This document shows, in pieces, positions 23,190-32,214 of a stretch of DNA of 64,000 nucleotides. The notes beneath the pieces are model-generated. The model had not been told where the DNA came from, made no database searches, and saw nothing but the letters and a program-made list of their open reading frames with translations. The stretch covers positions 1 to 64,000 of the forward strand of contig JAFUDT010000009.1 of assembly GCA_017464285.1 (NCBI GenBank). Reading direction: 5' to 3'. How positions within the stretch are numbered: position 1 is the first letter of the stretch; each line of letters begins with the position of its first letter. Source of the DNA: Bacteroidales bacterium (GTDB lineage Bacteria; Bacteroidota; Bacteroidia; Bacteroidales; UBA1402). The position numbers and the translations under genes are program-made.

Positions 23190-26093
23190 TTAATGAGCTT
23201 CTAACCAATTACTGCCCACGCCGACATCGGCTTTCAAAGGAATGGATAAATGAACAGCATTCTCCATATTGTCAGTGACAATTCTCTTGACTTGTTCGAT
23301 TTCCTGTTCTGGAACGATAAAGTTCAGTTCATCGTGGACTTGAAGTATCATTTTGGTTTTCAGTCCTTGTTTGTTCAAATCACGATAAATATTGACCATG
23401 GCTATCTTAATGATGTCGGCTGCAGTGCCCTGGATAGGTGCATTGATGGCGTTACGTTCGGCATAACCTCTTACTACGGCGTTATGGGAAACAATGTCTG
23501 GCAAATATCGTTTACGGTGGAAAATTGTTTCTGTGTATTTTGTTTCCTGGGTCTTTTTAATGGCATTGTCCATATATTCCTTCACCTTTGGATAGGTTTG
23601 GAAGTAGCCTTCAATCAGTGATTTTGCTTCTGCTCTGGGTACATTCATCCGGGTAGCCAGTCCGAAGTTGGAAATACCGTAGATGATGCCGAAATTGGCC
23701 GTTTTTGCCTTTCGTCGCATATCTGATGTAACTTCATCAAGTTTTACTTTATAGATTTTTGCCGCTGTTGCCTGATGAATGTCATGGTCCTCGGTGAAAG
23801 CTTCTATCATATTTGGATCTTGACTCAGGTGAGCCATTATTCTCAATTCTATCTGAGAGTAGTCGGCCGAGAGGAATACTTCGCCCTTGTCGGCAGAGAA
23901 AACTTTTCTCATTTCTTTGCCCATTTGGTCGCGAATGGGGATGTTCTGCAAATTCGGATTACTCGAACTTAGGCGACCGGTAGCGGTAACCGTCTGATTG
24001 AAAGAGGTGTGTATTTTGCCGGTCTGAGGATTAATCAGTTGGGGAAATGCATCGACATAAGTACTGAGTAATTTGTTTATACCTCTATATTCCAGTAGTT
24101 TACCTATGATAGGATGATTATTTTTGATACTGGTGAGAAATTCTTCCGATGTAGAGTATTGCTTGGTTCCTTTTGTTTTCTTCACCTTGTCGGTCACTTG
24201 CAGTTTTTCAAACAGGATTTGACCGGCCTGTCTGCTGGAATTGATATTGAAACGTTCTCCTGCCAGGAGGTAGATATCTTCTTCTATTTTTTTTAGTTCT
24301 TCCCGAAGCTGGGTAGAGTAAGCCTTCAGGGCTTCGGTGTCGATACTGACACCTGTCAGTTCCATGTCGGCCAATACATAAACCAGAGGCAATTCTACCT
24401 GATAGAAAAGGTATTGCAGTTGTTCCTTTTCAATTTGTTCTTCAAGTAGTGGTTTCAACTGCCAGACGACATCGCTCTGTTCGGCGACCAGAAGGGTTGT
24501 CTCTTGGGCGGAACCAGACCGATAGTGGAGATAGTTGGCTGCCAGTTCTTCAATGCTGTGTTTCACTTCCGTCTGAAGCAGATAGTGTGCTATCATTGTA
24601 TCAAACACGAGTCCCTGCAGCCTGATGCCATATCGGTACAGCACCATGATATCAAACTTGAGATTATGTCCGACTTTTTCTGTCAGTTCATCTTCGAAGA
24701 AAGGACGCAGATCCTCCAGCATCTTTATACAGTTTTCCCGACTGGCAGGACAAGGGATATACCAAGATTCGTGCGCATGAAAGGTAAAGGATATTCCGAC
24801 AAGATCTGCCGTCATGGCATCGGTTGTGCTGCACTGCGTCTTAAAACTGCATTTTTCCTGTACACGGAGTTTCGATAGAAAAACGTGTTTTTTTTCTTCA
24901 TTATCAATGATATAATAATTGTGTTCAGTCGATTTTAAGTCTTTGAGATTTGGCTGCGCAAAAACACTCGGGGAGTCGGATTCGATTATTCCAGTGAAAA
25001 GGCTGTCTGAAACAAGGTTCTCGCTCTGTACGACTGCCGCTTGGGCTGCTGTTGGCACTGACTTGTCCTCGACTTCTTGAACGGAGTCCCAAAGTGATAG
25101 TTGCTGCTGATTATCTTTCTGGGCAGACAAATTCGGGTTACTGTCATTTTTAAAAACAATTTTACCATGTGTCGGCGTTATGATCGTGGCTGCTTGCGCC
25201 GTCGAAGGATTTTCATACGTTGCTGTTGCGCTTTTGCGTCCTATCCATGATCTGAACTCCAGCCGCTGAAAAATTGCCTTCACTTTTTCCTCATCCCGGG
25301 CAGTAACCAACAAATCTGTTTCTTCGAATTCAACGGGAACATCAGTACGGATGGTAGCCAGAAAATGCGAGAAACGGATCAAGTCTTTATTCTGTTCGAT
25401 TTTTTCCTTGACAGATCCTTTCAATTCGTCGGTGTGTTCCAGAAGATTGTCCACATGACCGAACTGTGCAATCAGCTTTTGAGCCCATACCTTGCCTATT
25501 CCAGGGCATCCTGGAATATTGTCGGAAGCATCTCCCATCAGGCTGAGCAGGTCTATTATCTGTGAGCTTTCCTTGATACCGTATTTTTCGCATACCTCTG
25601 CCGGACCAAGGATGTCGAAATCGGATGAGCCATAGCGCGGTTTATAGATGAAAGCATGTTCGCATACCAGTTGTCCATAGTCTTTGTCGGGCGTCATCAT
25701 ATAGACATCAAAGCCCTTTTCAACGGCCTTTTTCGATAGTGTTCCAATTACATCGTCAGCTTCGAATCCAGGGACTTCTAAAATGGGAATATGATAGGCC
25801 CTCAGTAATTCTTTGATAAATGGGATCGACCAGCGGATGGTCTCAGGCGTTTCCTCCCTTTGTGCCTTGTAGGCTTCGTAGGCTTCGTGACGGAAGGTTT
25901 TTCCGCTAGGGTCGAAGGCAACAGCCAGGTGGCTTGGATTTTCCTTTTTCAGCACATCCTCCAAGGTATTCAAAAAACCGAAAACAGCTGAGGTATTCTC
26001 CCCTTTCGAGTTGATTCTCGGATTTTTGATGAAGGCATAGTAAGAGCGGTAAATCAATGCATAGGCATCCAGCAGGAATAATCTTTTTCTCAT
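23190..26093 (-). CDS. polA: DNA polymerase I with a degenerate proofreading site
   Basis: The 967-residue protein has all three Pol I regions: 5'-3' exonuclease (FEADDVIGTL, GDASDNIPGCPGIGKVWAQKL), the 3'-5' exonuclease-like domain, and the polymerase with motif A (DYSQIELRIMAH), motif B (RRKAKTANFGIIYG) and motif C (QVHDEL). In the proofreading domain the Exo I motif, normally DxE, reads FKTQ: Lys418 and Gln420 replace Asp and Glu, while the Exo II Asp is kept (GHNLKFDIMVL). Proofreading is therefore probably absent. A non-conserved linker of about 100 residues (around 300-400) separates the first two domains. The gene starts at 26093, with a -7 box about 25 bases upstream. Confidence 0.96.
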   Translation of the reverse strand: MRKRLFLLDAYALIYRSYYAFIKNPRINSKGENTSAVFGFLNTLEDVLKKENPSHLAVAFDPSGKTFRHEAYEAYKAQREETPETIRWSIPFIKELLRAYHIPILEVPGFEADDVIGTLSKKAVEKGFDVYMMTPDKDYGQLVCEHAFIYKPRYGSSDFDILGPAEVCEKYGIKESSQIIDLLSLMGDASDNIPGCPGIGKVWAQKLIAQFGHVDNLLEHTDELKGSVKEKIEQNKDLIRFSHFLATIRTDVPVEFEETDLLVTARDEEKVKAIFQRLEFRSWIGRKSATATYENPSTAQAATIITPTHGKIVFKNDSNPNLSAQKDNQQQLSLWDSVQEVEDKSVPTAAQAAVVQSENLVSDSLFTGIIESDSPSVFAQPNLKDLKSTEHNYYIIDNEEKKHVFLSKLRVQEKCSFKTQCSTTDAMTADLVGISFTFHAHESWYIPCPASRENCIKMLEDLRPFFEDELTEKVGHNLKFDIMVLYRYGIRLQGLVFDTMIAHYLLQTEVKHSIEELAANYLHYRSGSAQETTLLVAEQSDVVWQLKPLLEEQIEKEQLQYLFYQVELPLVYVLADMELTGVSIDTEALKAYSTQLREELKKIEEDIYLLAGERFNINSSRQAGQILFEKLQVTDKVKKTKGTKQYSTSEEFLTSIKNNHPIIGKLLEYRGINKLLSTYVDAFPQLINPQTGKIHTSFNQTVTATGRLSSSNPNLQNIPIRDQMGKEMRKVFSADKGEVFLSADYSQIELRIMAHLSQDPNMIEAFTEDHDIHQATAAKIYKVKLDEVTSDMRRKAKTANFGIIYGISNFGLATRMNVPRAEAKSLIEGYFQTYPKVKEYMDNAIKKTQETKYTETIFHRKRYLPDIVSHNAVVRGYAERNAINAPIQGTAADIIKIAMVNIYRDLNKQGLKTKMILQVHDELNFIVPEQEIEQVKRIVTDNMENAVHLSIPLKADVGVGSNWLEAH

Positions 26094-26115
26094 ATCAATT
26101 CTATGATTGGCCCTT

Positions 26116-26123
26116 CAAAAATA
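26116..26123 (-). promoter_or_regulatory. -7 box for polA
   Basis: The minus strand reads TATTTTTG, exact to consensus, 22 bases before the polA ATG. The -33 element is not clear. Confidence 0.45.
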
Positions 26124-26175
26124 CGTAATTTTGGTATGTATTCTCTTTTTTCCCCCGCTTTTTTCCGATTTGCAT

Positions 26176-26183
26176 TATCTTTG
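26176..26183 (+). promoter_or_regulatory. -7 box for the polyprenyl synthase gene
   Basis: TATCTTTG, exact to consensus, ends 17 bases before the ATG at 26201. The expected -33 region is T-rich (TTTTTT) without an exact TTTG. Confidence 0.5.
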
Positions 26184-26200
26184 TAGCCCCAAGGAAAGCT

Positions 26201-27166
26201 ATGATAGACCGCATCAGAAAGCCTGTAGAGGCTGATTTTCTCAAGTACCGTCAGTTGATGGTATCTTCTTTTTCTTCCGATAATGAGATATTGTCTTCCG
26301 TGTCGGCTTATCTTTCCGAGTCTCAGGGTAAGCAGTTCCGTCCGGTTTTTCTACTTCTGTCGGCTGCGATTGCCGGAGGTGTCCGTCAGTCTTCGGTCAC
26401 CATGGCTGTCGCCCTGGAGTTGCTGCATACTGCCAGCCTCTTGCATGATGATGTGGTGGATGTTTCCGATCAGCGTCGTTCTCGCCCGACTGTGAATGCG
26501 GTGTGGAACAACAAAACGGCCATTTTATCGGGAGATTATTTTCTTTCTAAGGTTATCGGGCTGGTGGCTTCCACGTTCAGCCCAGCTTTGATGCAAGGCC
26601 TGGCACAGACCGGGCAGTCCTTGGCTGACGGCGAGTTGCTCCAGCTTAGTCATGCAGGCAGCCTGACAACTAATGAGCAGACATATTTTGAAATAATCCA
26701 AAAAAAAACGGCCAGCCTTTTTGCCTATTCGGCCTATGCGGGGGCTGTAACAGCAGGAGCAGACGAGAACACGGCCTCTGTTTTAAGGCAGTTTGGTATG
26801 TGTCTAGGCTATATCTTCCAAATGCGGGATGATGTTTTTGATTTTCTTGAGTCTGGGCAAATCGGGAAACCTGCGGGTGCCGATTTAAGGGAAGGAAAGC
26901 TGACTTTACCTTTGATTTATGCCTTGAATTCGAAAGATTATTCTCTTCCGTTGAAGGAATTATTGCGAGATTTCAGTAACCTCTCCACACAGCAGTTGCA
27001 GGAAATCTCCCGTTTGACATTTGCCTCCGGAGGTGTGACTTATGCCAACGATAAAATGTCGGAAATCAAAACCAAAGCACTTTCTTTGCTCGAAAGTTTT
27101 CCCGAATCGGAATTCCGGTCTTCTCTGGCGATGTGTCTTGATTATGCCATGAATCGCCAACGCTGA
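26201..27166 (+). CDS. Polyprenyl diphosphate synthase (octaprenyl/heptaprenyl type)
   Basis: A trans-isoprenyl diphosphate synthase of 321 residues that extends farnesyl diphosphate for the menaquinone side chain. Both Asp-rich metal-binding motifs are visible: LLHDDVVDVSDQRR (first DDxxD) near residue 80 and FQMRDDVFDF (second) near residue 208. The GKQFRPVF substrate motif precedes the first. Chain length cannot be fixed by eye. It is divergent from polA and ends 2 bases before the convergent mazG-like gene. Confidence 0.9.
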   Translation: MIDRIRKPVEADFLKYRQLMVSSFSSDNEILSSVSAYLSESQGKQFRPVFLLLSAAIAGGVRQSSVTMAVALELLHTASLLHDDVVDVSDQRRSRPTVNAVWNNKTAILSGDYFLSKVIGLVASTFSPALMQGLAQTGQSLADGELLQLSHAGSLTTNEQTYFEIIQKKTASLFAYSAYAGAVTAGADENTASVLRQFGMCLGYIFQMRDDVFDFLESGQIGKPAGADLREGKLTLPLIYALNSKDYSLPLKELLRDFSNLSTQQLQEISRLTFASGGVTYANDKMSEIKTKALSLLESFPESEFRSSLAMCLDYAMNRQR

Positions 27167-27168
27167 GC

Positions 27169-27495
27169 TTAGGTGAGCTTGGGGTTGTTCAAGTGTCTTT
27201 CTCTGTCCCGGGTGGTTTTTTTCTTCCAGTTTTTTTCAAATGCCTCGCTCAAATCTGTTCCTGTTTGATTGGCCAGGCAGATCAGGACCCATAATACATC
27301 CGCCAGTTCGTCGCCTAAATCGGCTTCAGCTTCTTTGTTTTTGAAGGATTGTTCCCCATAGCGCCGGGCAATGATTCTTGCCACTTCTCCCACTTCTTCT
27401 GTGAGAATCGCCATATTGGTCAGTTCGTTGAAGTAACGGACACCATAGGATTTAATCCATTCATCTACTTTTATTTGTGCTTCTTTTATTGTCAT
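27169..27495 (-). CDS. MazG-like nucleotide pyrophosphohydrolase
   Basis: A 108-residue all-alpha protein with the MazG/dUTPase-like metal site: EEVGEVARII followed by the ADLGDELADVLWVL motif (ExxE...ExxD type). Members hydrolyse non-canonical or excess NTPs. It starts 2 bases after the dtd stop and is the last gene of the mnmG-uvrC-dtd run, a common Bacteroidetes order. Confidence 0.88.
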   Translation of the reverse strand: MTIKEAQIKVDEWIKSYGVRYFNELTNMAILTEEVGEVARIIARRYGEQSFKNKEAEADLGDELADVLWVLICLANQTGTDLSEAFEKNWKKKTTRDRERHLNNPKLT

Positions 27496-27497
27496 AG

Positions 27498-27953
27498 TCA
27501 GTATGTTTTTTGTTTTGAATCGACCCAGATGGTCACAGGCCCGTTGTTTTCGATCGAGACGAGCATGTCTGCTCCGAAGATTCCCTTCTTGCAGCGCTTT
27601 CCGAAAATATCACCAATTCTGTCGCACAGTTTTTCATAGATTTTTTCCCCAGTCTCTGGTCTGGCGGCCCGGATAAACGACGGTCTGTTTCCTTTGGCAG
27701 TCTGTGCCATCAAGGTGAATTGGCTGACAACGAGTATATCTCCGTCTATATCACCGACAGAAAGGTTCATCAGTCCGTTTTCATCGCTGAATATTCGCAT
27801 CTTTACTACCTTCCCTGCCAGATATTCCACGTCTTCCTCTGTGTCGCCTTCCTCTACTCCGGCCAGAATAAGCAATCCTTTTCCTATTTTAGTGTGTTGT
27901 ACGCCGCCTATCGTAACGCTGGCCGAAAGGACTCTTTGTATCAGCAGTCTCAT
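27498..27953 (-). CDS. dtd: D-aminoacyl-tRNA deacylase Dtd
   Basis: The 151-residue enzyme removes D-amino acids (and Gly) mischarged on tRNA. Family motifs are intact: SQFTLMAQTAKGNRPSF around residue 78 and the cross-subunit Gly-cisPro motif in NNGPVTIWVDS near the C-terminus. The start overlaps the uvrC stop by 4 bases, so translation is likely coupled. Confidence 0.96.
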   Translation of the reverse strand: MRLLIQRVLSASVTIGGVQHTKIGKGLLILAGVEEGDTEEDVEYLAGKVVKMRIFSDENGLMNLSVGDIDGDILVVSQFTLMAQTAKGNRPSFIRAARPETGEKIYEKLCDRIGDIFGKRCKKGIFGADMLVSIENNGPVTIWVDSKQKTY

Positions 27954-29818
27954 GATTCGTTTTCTGTGTGAAAGAACTTATATATTATGTTTGCACGACT
28001 TTTACCGGCTACTTGTATTATTTCTTCCAGGCTTGCCTCTTTTATTTTCTGAGTACTTTTGAAGGTTGAAAGCAGTTTCTTTTTGGTTACCGGGCCGATG
28101 TTCTTGATGTCATCCAATAGGGAGTGTATCTGTGATTTGCTTCTAAGTTTCCGATGAAAAGTAATGCCGAATCGATGTGCCTCGTCCCTCAGTTGCTGTA
28201 TTAGTTTCAAACTTTCCGAATCCTTGTTCAGATACAGTGGGATGGAGTCACCTGGAAAGTAGATTTCTTCCAGCTTTTTAGCGATACCGATAAGCTGTAT
28301 CTTGTCAATTTTCTCCTGAAAGGCTTTTCTTTCCTCTGTATTATAGTCTTTAAAATCCTCATTATCAGTCAAATTCCTCATTGTCTTAACCGCCGATGAC
28401 AGTTGCCCTTTACCTCCGTCGACAATGACCAACTGGGGCAGCTCCTGGTCTTCTTTCAGCAGCCTGCTATATCTTCTGTGCAGGATTTCTTCCATAGAGG
28501 CGAAGTCATTGGCTCCTATAACTGTTTTAATGCTGAAATGTCGGTAGTCTTTTTTTGATGGGCGTGCTTTTTTGAAAACTACGCAGGAGGCAACGGGGTG
28601 AGTACCCTGTATATTTGAGTTGTCGAAACACTCGATATGCATGGGCAGCTCTTTCATGTGCAAGTCTGTTTTCAGTTGCTGCAAGATTCTGCTGGCACGC
28701 TGGTCTGGATTAAGTTTTTCCTGTTGTTTGAGTATGTCCAGTTTATATTGTCGTACGTTTCTTTCGGACAGATCCAGTATTTTCTTTGCATCTCCCCTTT
28801 TGGGAACGATAAAATCAATGCCGTCTATTTGCATATTGGGTGGAAAGGGTACGATGATACTTTTGTTTACACTGTGAAAGCGTTTTCTCATCTCAAAAAT
28901 TCCGGAGGCCAGTATATCTTCTTTTTCTTCTTCAATGTGTTTCCGATATTCAAAAGTATAGGCTTGGATAATGCACCCTTGCCGAATATTAAGATAGTTG
29001 ATATATGCGGCGTGATCGTTTTCATCATAAGAATAGACATCTATTCTGTCCAGATGGCTGTTGACAACATAAGATTTACTGCGGAAACCTTCAATAAGTT
29101 CCAATTTCACTTTGTATTCCTGGGCCTTTTCGAATTCCAGTTTGTCAGCGTATGCCCTTATTTTTTCTCTTAGTTCTGATTCGATGCTTTTCAGGTTGCC
29201 CTTTAGAATTTCTCTTATTTGAGCAATGTCTTTTTCGTAAGCTTCTTTACTCTGTTCCCCGATACATGGGCCTTGACACTGGTGCAGGTGGTAGTACAGA
29301 CAGACATTGTATTTTTTCTCCTTGATCATGTTTTCATCCATCGCCAGGCTGCAACGTCTAAGCGGATATATTTTTTTGATCAGGTCAAGCAGCGTATATA
29401 CCATGGGCACAGAACTGTACGGCCCGAAATACTCGGAACCGTCCCGAACGGTCTTTCTTGTCATGAACACTCTTGGGAAAGATTCCTTTTTTATACAGAT
29501 GCTCGGATAGGTTTTATCATCTTTGAGGAGAATGTTGTATCGTGGTTTATATTGCTTGATCAGGTTGTTCTCAAGAAGAAGAGCGTCTGTTTCGCTCTCG
29601 ACCACGGTATATCGTATATCCCGGATTTTCCTTACCAAAATCCTTGTTTTGGGAGAATCTTCGTGTTTTTTATTGAAGTAAGAGTGAACTCTTCTTTTCA
29701 GGTTCTTGGCTTTACCGACATAGATGATGACGCCTTCCTCGTTGAAATATTGATATACGCCTGGTTTTTCAGGAATCCTGTCCAATATTTCTTTAATATG
29801 TTTGTCTACGGTCATCAT
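27950..29818 (-). CDS. uvrC: Excinuclease ABC subunit C (UvrC)
   Basis: UvrC makes both incisions in nucleotide excision repair. The N-terminal GIY-YIG nuclease is clear (KPGVYQYFNEEGVIIYVGKA), followed by a UVR interaction region (KLEFEKAQEYKVKLELIE near residue 210), the RNase-H-like endonuclease (IECFDNSNIQGTHPVASCVV, VIVDGGKGQL) and C-terminal helix-hairpin-helix motifs (LLDDIKNIGPVTKKKLL). I start at 29818 (MMTVDKHIKEIL). The open frame extends to 29890, but that would translate through the two parS-like sites, and the added residues are not UvrC-like. It overlaps dtd by 4 bases. Confidence 0.96.
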   Translation of the reverse strand: MMTVDKHIKEILDRIPEKPGVYQYFNEEGVIIYVGKAKNLKRRVHSYFNKKHEDSPKTRILVRKIRDIRYTVVESETDALLLENNLIKQYKPRYNILLKDDKTYPSICIKKESFPRVFMTRKTVRDGSEYFGPYSSVPMVYTLLDLIKKIYPLRRCSLAMDENMIKEKKYNVCLYYHLHQCQGPCIGEQSKEAYEKDIAQIREILKGNLKSIESELREKIRAYADKLEFEKAQEYKVKLELIEGFRSKSYVVNSHLDRIDVYSYDENDHAAYINYLNIRQGCIIQAYTFEYRKHIEEEKEDILASGIFEMRKRFHSVNKSIIVPFPPNMQIDGIDFIVPKRGDAKKILDLSERNVRQYKLDILKQQEKLNPDQRASRILQQLKTDLHMKELPMHIECFDNSNIQGTHPVASCVVFKKARPSKKDYRHFSIKTVIGANDFASMEEILHRRYSRLLKEDQELPQLVIVDGGKGQLSSAVKTMRNLTDNEDFKDYNTEERKAFQEKIDKIQLIGIAKKLEEIYFPGDSIPLYLNKDSESLKLIQQLRDEAHRFGITFHRKLRSKSQIHSLLDDIKNIGPVTKKKLLSTFKSTQKIKEASLEEIIQVAGKSRANIIYKFFHTENES

Positions 29819-29825
29819 TTTTGTT

Positions 29826-29841
29826 TGTTTCACGTGGAACA
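29826..29841. promoter_or_regulatory. parS centromere-like site (exact 16-bp match)
   Basis: The bases TGTTTCACGTGGAACA equal the reverse complement of the well-known parS TGTTCCACGTGAAACA bound by ParB/Spo0J. It sits in the short gap between mnmG and uvrC. ParB spreads from such sites to organise origin-proximal DNA. Confidence 0.8.
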
Positions 29842-29873
29842 ATTCTTCTTCCCTGCTGCTCTGTCCCCGTGAA

Positions 29874-29889
29874 TGTTCCACGGGGAACA
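29874..29889. promoter_or_regulatory. Second parS-like site (one central mismatch)
   Basis: TGTTCCACGGGGAACA differs from the palindrome TGTTCCACGTGGAACA at one base. It lies 32 bases from the exact site (48 bases centre to centre), just past the mnmG stop. It may be a weaker ParB site or a decayed copy. Confidence 0.5.
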
Positions 29890-29896
29890 TATGAAA

Positions 29897-31771
29897 TTAA
29901 CGACCCAGTAAAACCAGCAGAACGCTGATGTCGCTGGGCGAGACCCCCGGAATGCGGCTGGCTTGTCCCAGAGTGTCGGGTTGTATTCTGTTTAGTTTTT
30001 GTCGGGCTTCGAACGAGAGAGATGTGATCTGGGAATAGTCAAATCTGCCGTTGATGCGGATACTGTCCAGACGTTTTATTTTGTCGGCCTGCAGGCGCTC
30101 TCTTTCTATATAGCCTTGATACTTGATACGAATTTCAGCTGCTTCGATGATTTCTTCCTGCCGATTGGGAATCCTTTCCATCCTGGTTTTCAGGGCTGGG
30201 ATATGTTCTTTTAGCTGTTCAAAGCCCAGCTGAGGGCGGAGTATGAGAGAGCTGAGCCTGGTTCCTTGCTCCAGCGGGGTTGTTTGCAGCTGCTCCAGCG
30301 CGGAATTAATGTAGCGGGCTTTGACAGGATAGTCTTGGCAGAAAGAGATAAGTTCGTCTATCTCTTTTTCTTTTTCTTTCCACAGATCATAACGCTCCCG
30401 TCGTGCGAGTCCTATCTGATATGATTTTTCTGTCAGGCGGGCGTCTGCATCATCCTGACGGAGCAGGATGCGGTATTCGGCCCGTGATGTGAACATTCGG
30501 TAGGGCTCGTCCACCCCCTTGTTGATCAGGTCGTCAATGAGCACACCAATGTAGGATTCATCTCTTGAAAGCACGAATTCATGAAGTCCATGACAAAGCT
30601 GGTGGGCGTTGATGCCGGCAATAATCCCCTGTCCGGCAGCCTCTTCATAGCCGGTTGTTCCATTGATTTGCCCGGCAAAAAACAGCCCTTTGACAAGTTT
30701 GGTCTCCAGAGAAGCTTTTAACTGTGTAGGATCGAAATAATCGTATTCAATGGCATAGCCCGGGCGGTAAATCTGAACATCTCTCAGGCAGGGAATTTTC
30801 TGCAGGGCAGCCAGCTGAGTCTGCAGCGGGAGGGAAGAGGAAAAGCCATTCAGATAGTACTCCTGGCTGTCTTCGCCTTCCGGTTCAAGAAACAGCTGGT
30901 GCCTGTCTTTGTCTGCAAAATTGACGATTTTTGTTTCGATACTGGGGCAATAACGAGGACCGATGCTCTTGATCTGTCCGTTGTATAGAGGCGACTCTCC
31001 CAGATCGGCCCGTAGTACATCGTGTACTTGCGGATTAGTGTAGCATATCCAGCAGCTGAGCTGTTTGAGCGGTCTGGGTTGGAAGTCGAGGAAGGAAAAC
31101 TTGTGGAAATCGTTGTCGCCGGGCTGTTCTTCCATTTCATCAAAATACACGCTGCGTGCATCTATGCGGACAGGGGTCCCTGTTTTCATCCGGCCGGTGG
31201 TAAATCCCAGGTTTTTCAGCTGGTCGCTCAAACCCATTGATGCCGGTTCGGCCAATCGTCCGCCGGAAATCTGGGTGCGCCCGATATGAATCAGGCCATT
31301 CAGGAAAGTACCGTTGGTCAGTACGACACACTTGGCTCGGAAATGGACATTCATGGTCGTGATAAGCCCGGTCACCTGTCCGTGTTCAATGATCAGTTCT
31401 TTGACTGTGTCCTGCCAAAGATACAGATTATCAATATTTTCCAATACTTTTCTCCAGGCCAGGATAAATTTCTGGCGGTCGCTTTGTGAGCGAGGACTCC
31501 ACATGGCCGGTCCTTTGGATCGGTTCAGCATCCGGAATTGTATGGCCGTTTGGTCAGTAACAATGCCTGTATAGCCGCCAAGCGCATCTATTTCTCTGAC
31601 AATCTGTCCTTTCGCTATTCCGCCAATGGCCGGATTACAACTCATCTGAGCTATTTTGTTCATGTCCATGGTGATGAGCAGGGTCTGAGATCCCATATTA
31701 GCTGCAGCCGCTGCTGCTTCACAGCCGGCATGTCCGGCCCCTACCACGATGACATCGTAACAAAACTTCAT
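29897..31771 (-). CDS. mnmG: tRNA uridine-5-carboxymethylaminomethyl synthase MnmG (GidA)
   Basis: With MnmE, this FAD protein modifies the wobble uridine of several tRNAs. The dinucleotide-binding motif VVGAGHAGCEAA opens the 624-residue chain. The conserved CNPAIGGIAKGQIVREIDALGG and NGTFLNGLIHIG segments follow, and the C-terminal MnmE-binding helical region is complete (DYSQITSLSFEARQKL, TLGQASRIPGVSP). It follows ybeY by 5 bases. In many bacteria gidA lies close to oriC, which agrees with the parS sites just downstream. Confidence 0.97.
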   Translation of the reverse strand: MKFCYDVIVVGAGHAGCEAAAAAANMGSQTLLITMDMNKIAQMSCNPAIGGIAKGQIVREIDALGGYTGIVTDQTAIQFRMLNRSKGPAMWSPRSQSDRQKFILAWRKVLENIDNLYLWQDTVKELIIEHGQVTGLITTMNVHFRAKCVVLTNGTFLNGLIHIGRTQISGGRLAEPASMGLSDQLKNLGFTTGRMKTGTPVRIDARSVYFDEMEEQPGDNDFHKFSFLDFQPRPLKQLSCWICYTNPQVHDVLRADLGESPLYNGQIKSIGPRYCPSIETKIVNFADKDRHQLFLEPEGEDSQEYYLNGFSSSLPLQTQLAALQKIPCLRDVQIYRPGYAIEYDYFDPTQLKASLETKLVKGLFFAGQINGTTGYEEAAGQGIIAGINAHQLCHGLHEFVLSRDESYIGVLIDDLINKGVDEPYRMFTSRAEYRILLRQDDADARLTEKSYQIGLARRERYDLWKEKEKEIDELISFCQDYPVKARYINSALEQLQTTPLEQGTRLSSLILRPQLGFEQLKEHIPALKTRMERIPNRQEEIIEAAEIRIKYQGYIERERLQADKIKRLDSIRINGRFDYSQITSLSFEARQKLNRIQPDTLGQASRIPGVSPSDISVLLVLLGR

Positions 31772-31776
31772 GGCTT

Positions 31777-32214
31777 TTATTTTCGGTTGTCAGATGAGAT
31801 AGTTTCCAATAAATCCAGGGCTTTCCGCTCTTCTTGCCTCATTCTGGCGGCCTGGTCCTCCTGTTTGTCTTTCAGGCCGCAGAGATGAAGCACTCCATGA
31901 ACCAGAACGCGGTGCAGTTCTTCGTCAAACTCCGTTTGCATCATCTCTGCATTCGAAGCAACGGTTTCCAGACTGATGAACAGATCTCCCGCTATGCAAG
32001 GTTCTTTCGTTTCGTCGAAAGTGATGATGTCCGTATAGTAGTCGTGCCCCAGGTATTGTCTGTTGACTTCCAGAATCTTCCGGTCAGAACAGAATATATA
32101 GTTAATGTCACCCAGCGTTTTGTCGTGCAATGCTGCCACGCGGGGTAGCCATCTGGCTATCTTTCCGGTGTCCAAAAGGGGCATGTCAATATCTTCGTTG
32201 TAGTAGCGTATCAT
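31777..32214 (-). CDS. ybeY: Endoribonuclease/rRNA maturation factor YbeY
   Basis: A small zinc-dependent RNase (145 residues) for 16S rRNA 3'-end processing and ribosome quality control. The metal motif is HGVLHLCGLKDKQ; the third His of the usual HGxLHLxGxDH is replaced, as in other Bacteroidetes proteins I know of this type. The start ATG shares its A with the stop of the SpmAB-like gene (TGATG), so the two are translationally coupled. Confidence 0.9.
   Translation of the reverse strand: MIRYYNEDIDMPLLDTGKIARWLPRVAALHDKTLGDINYIFCSDRKILEVNRQYLGHDYYTDIITFDETKEPCIAGDLFISLETVASNAEMMQTEFDEELHRVLVHGVLHLCGLKDKQEDQAARMRQEERKALDLLETISSDNRK

Noticed and set aside
29819-29890. Upstream extension of uvrC
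   Set aside because: It covers both parS-like sites and adds residues unlike UvrC; the GIY-YIG domain normally begins within a few residues of MMTVDKH.
31777-32214. Loss of the third zinc ligand in YbeY
   Set aside because: The HGxLHLCG-DK form is, as far as I recall, usual in Bacteroidetes and so not a defect.
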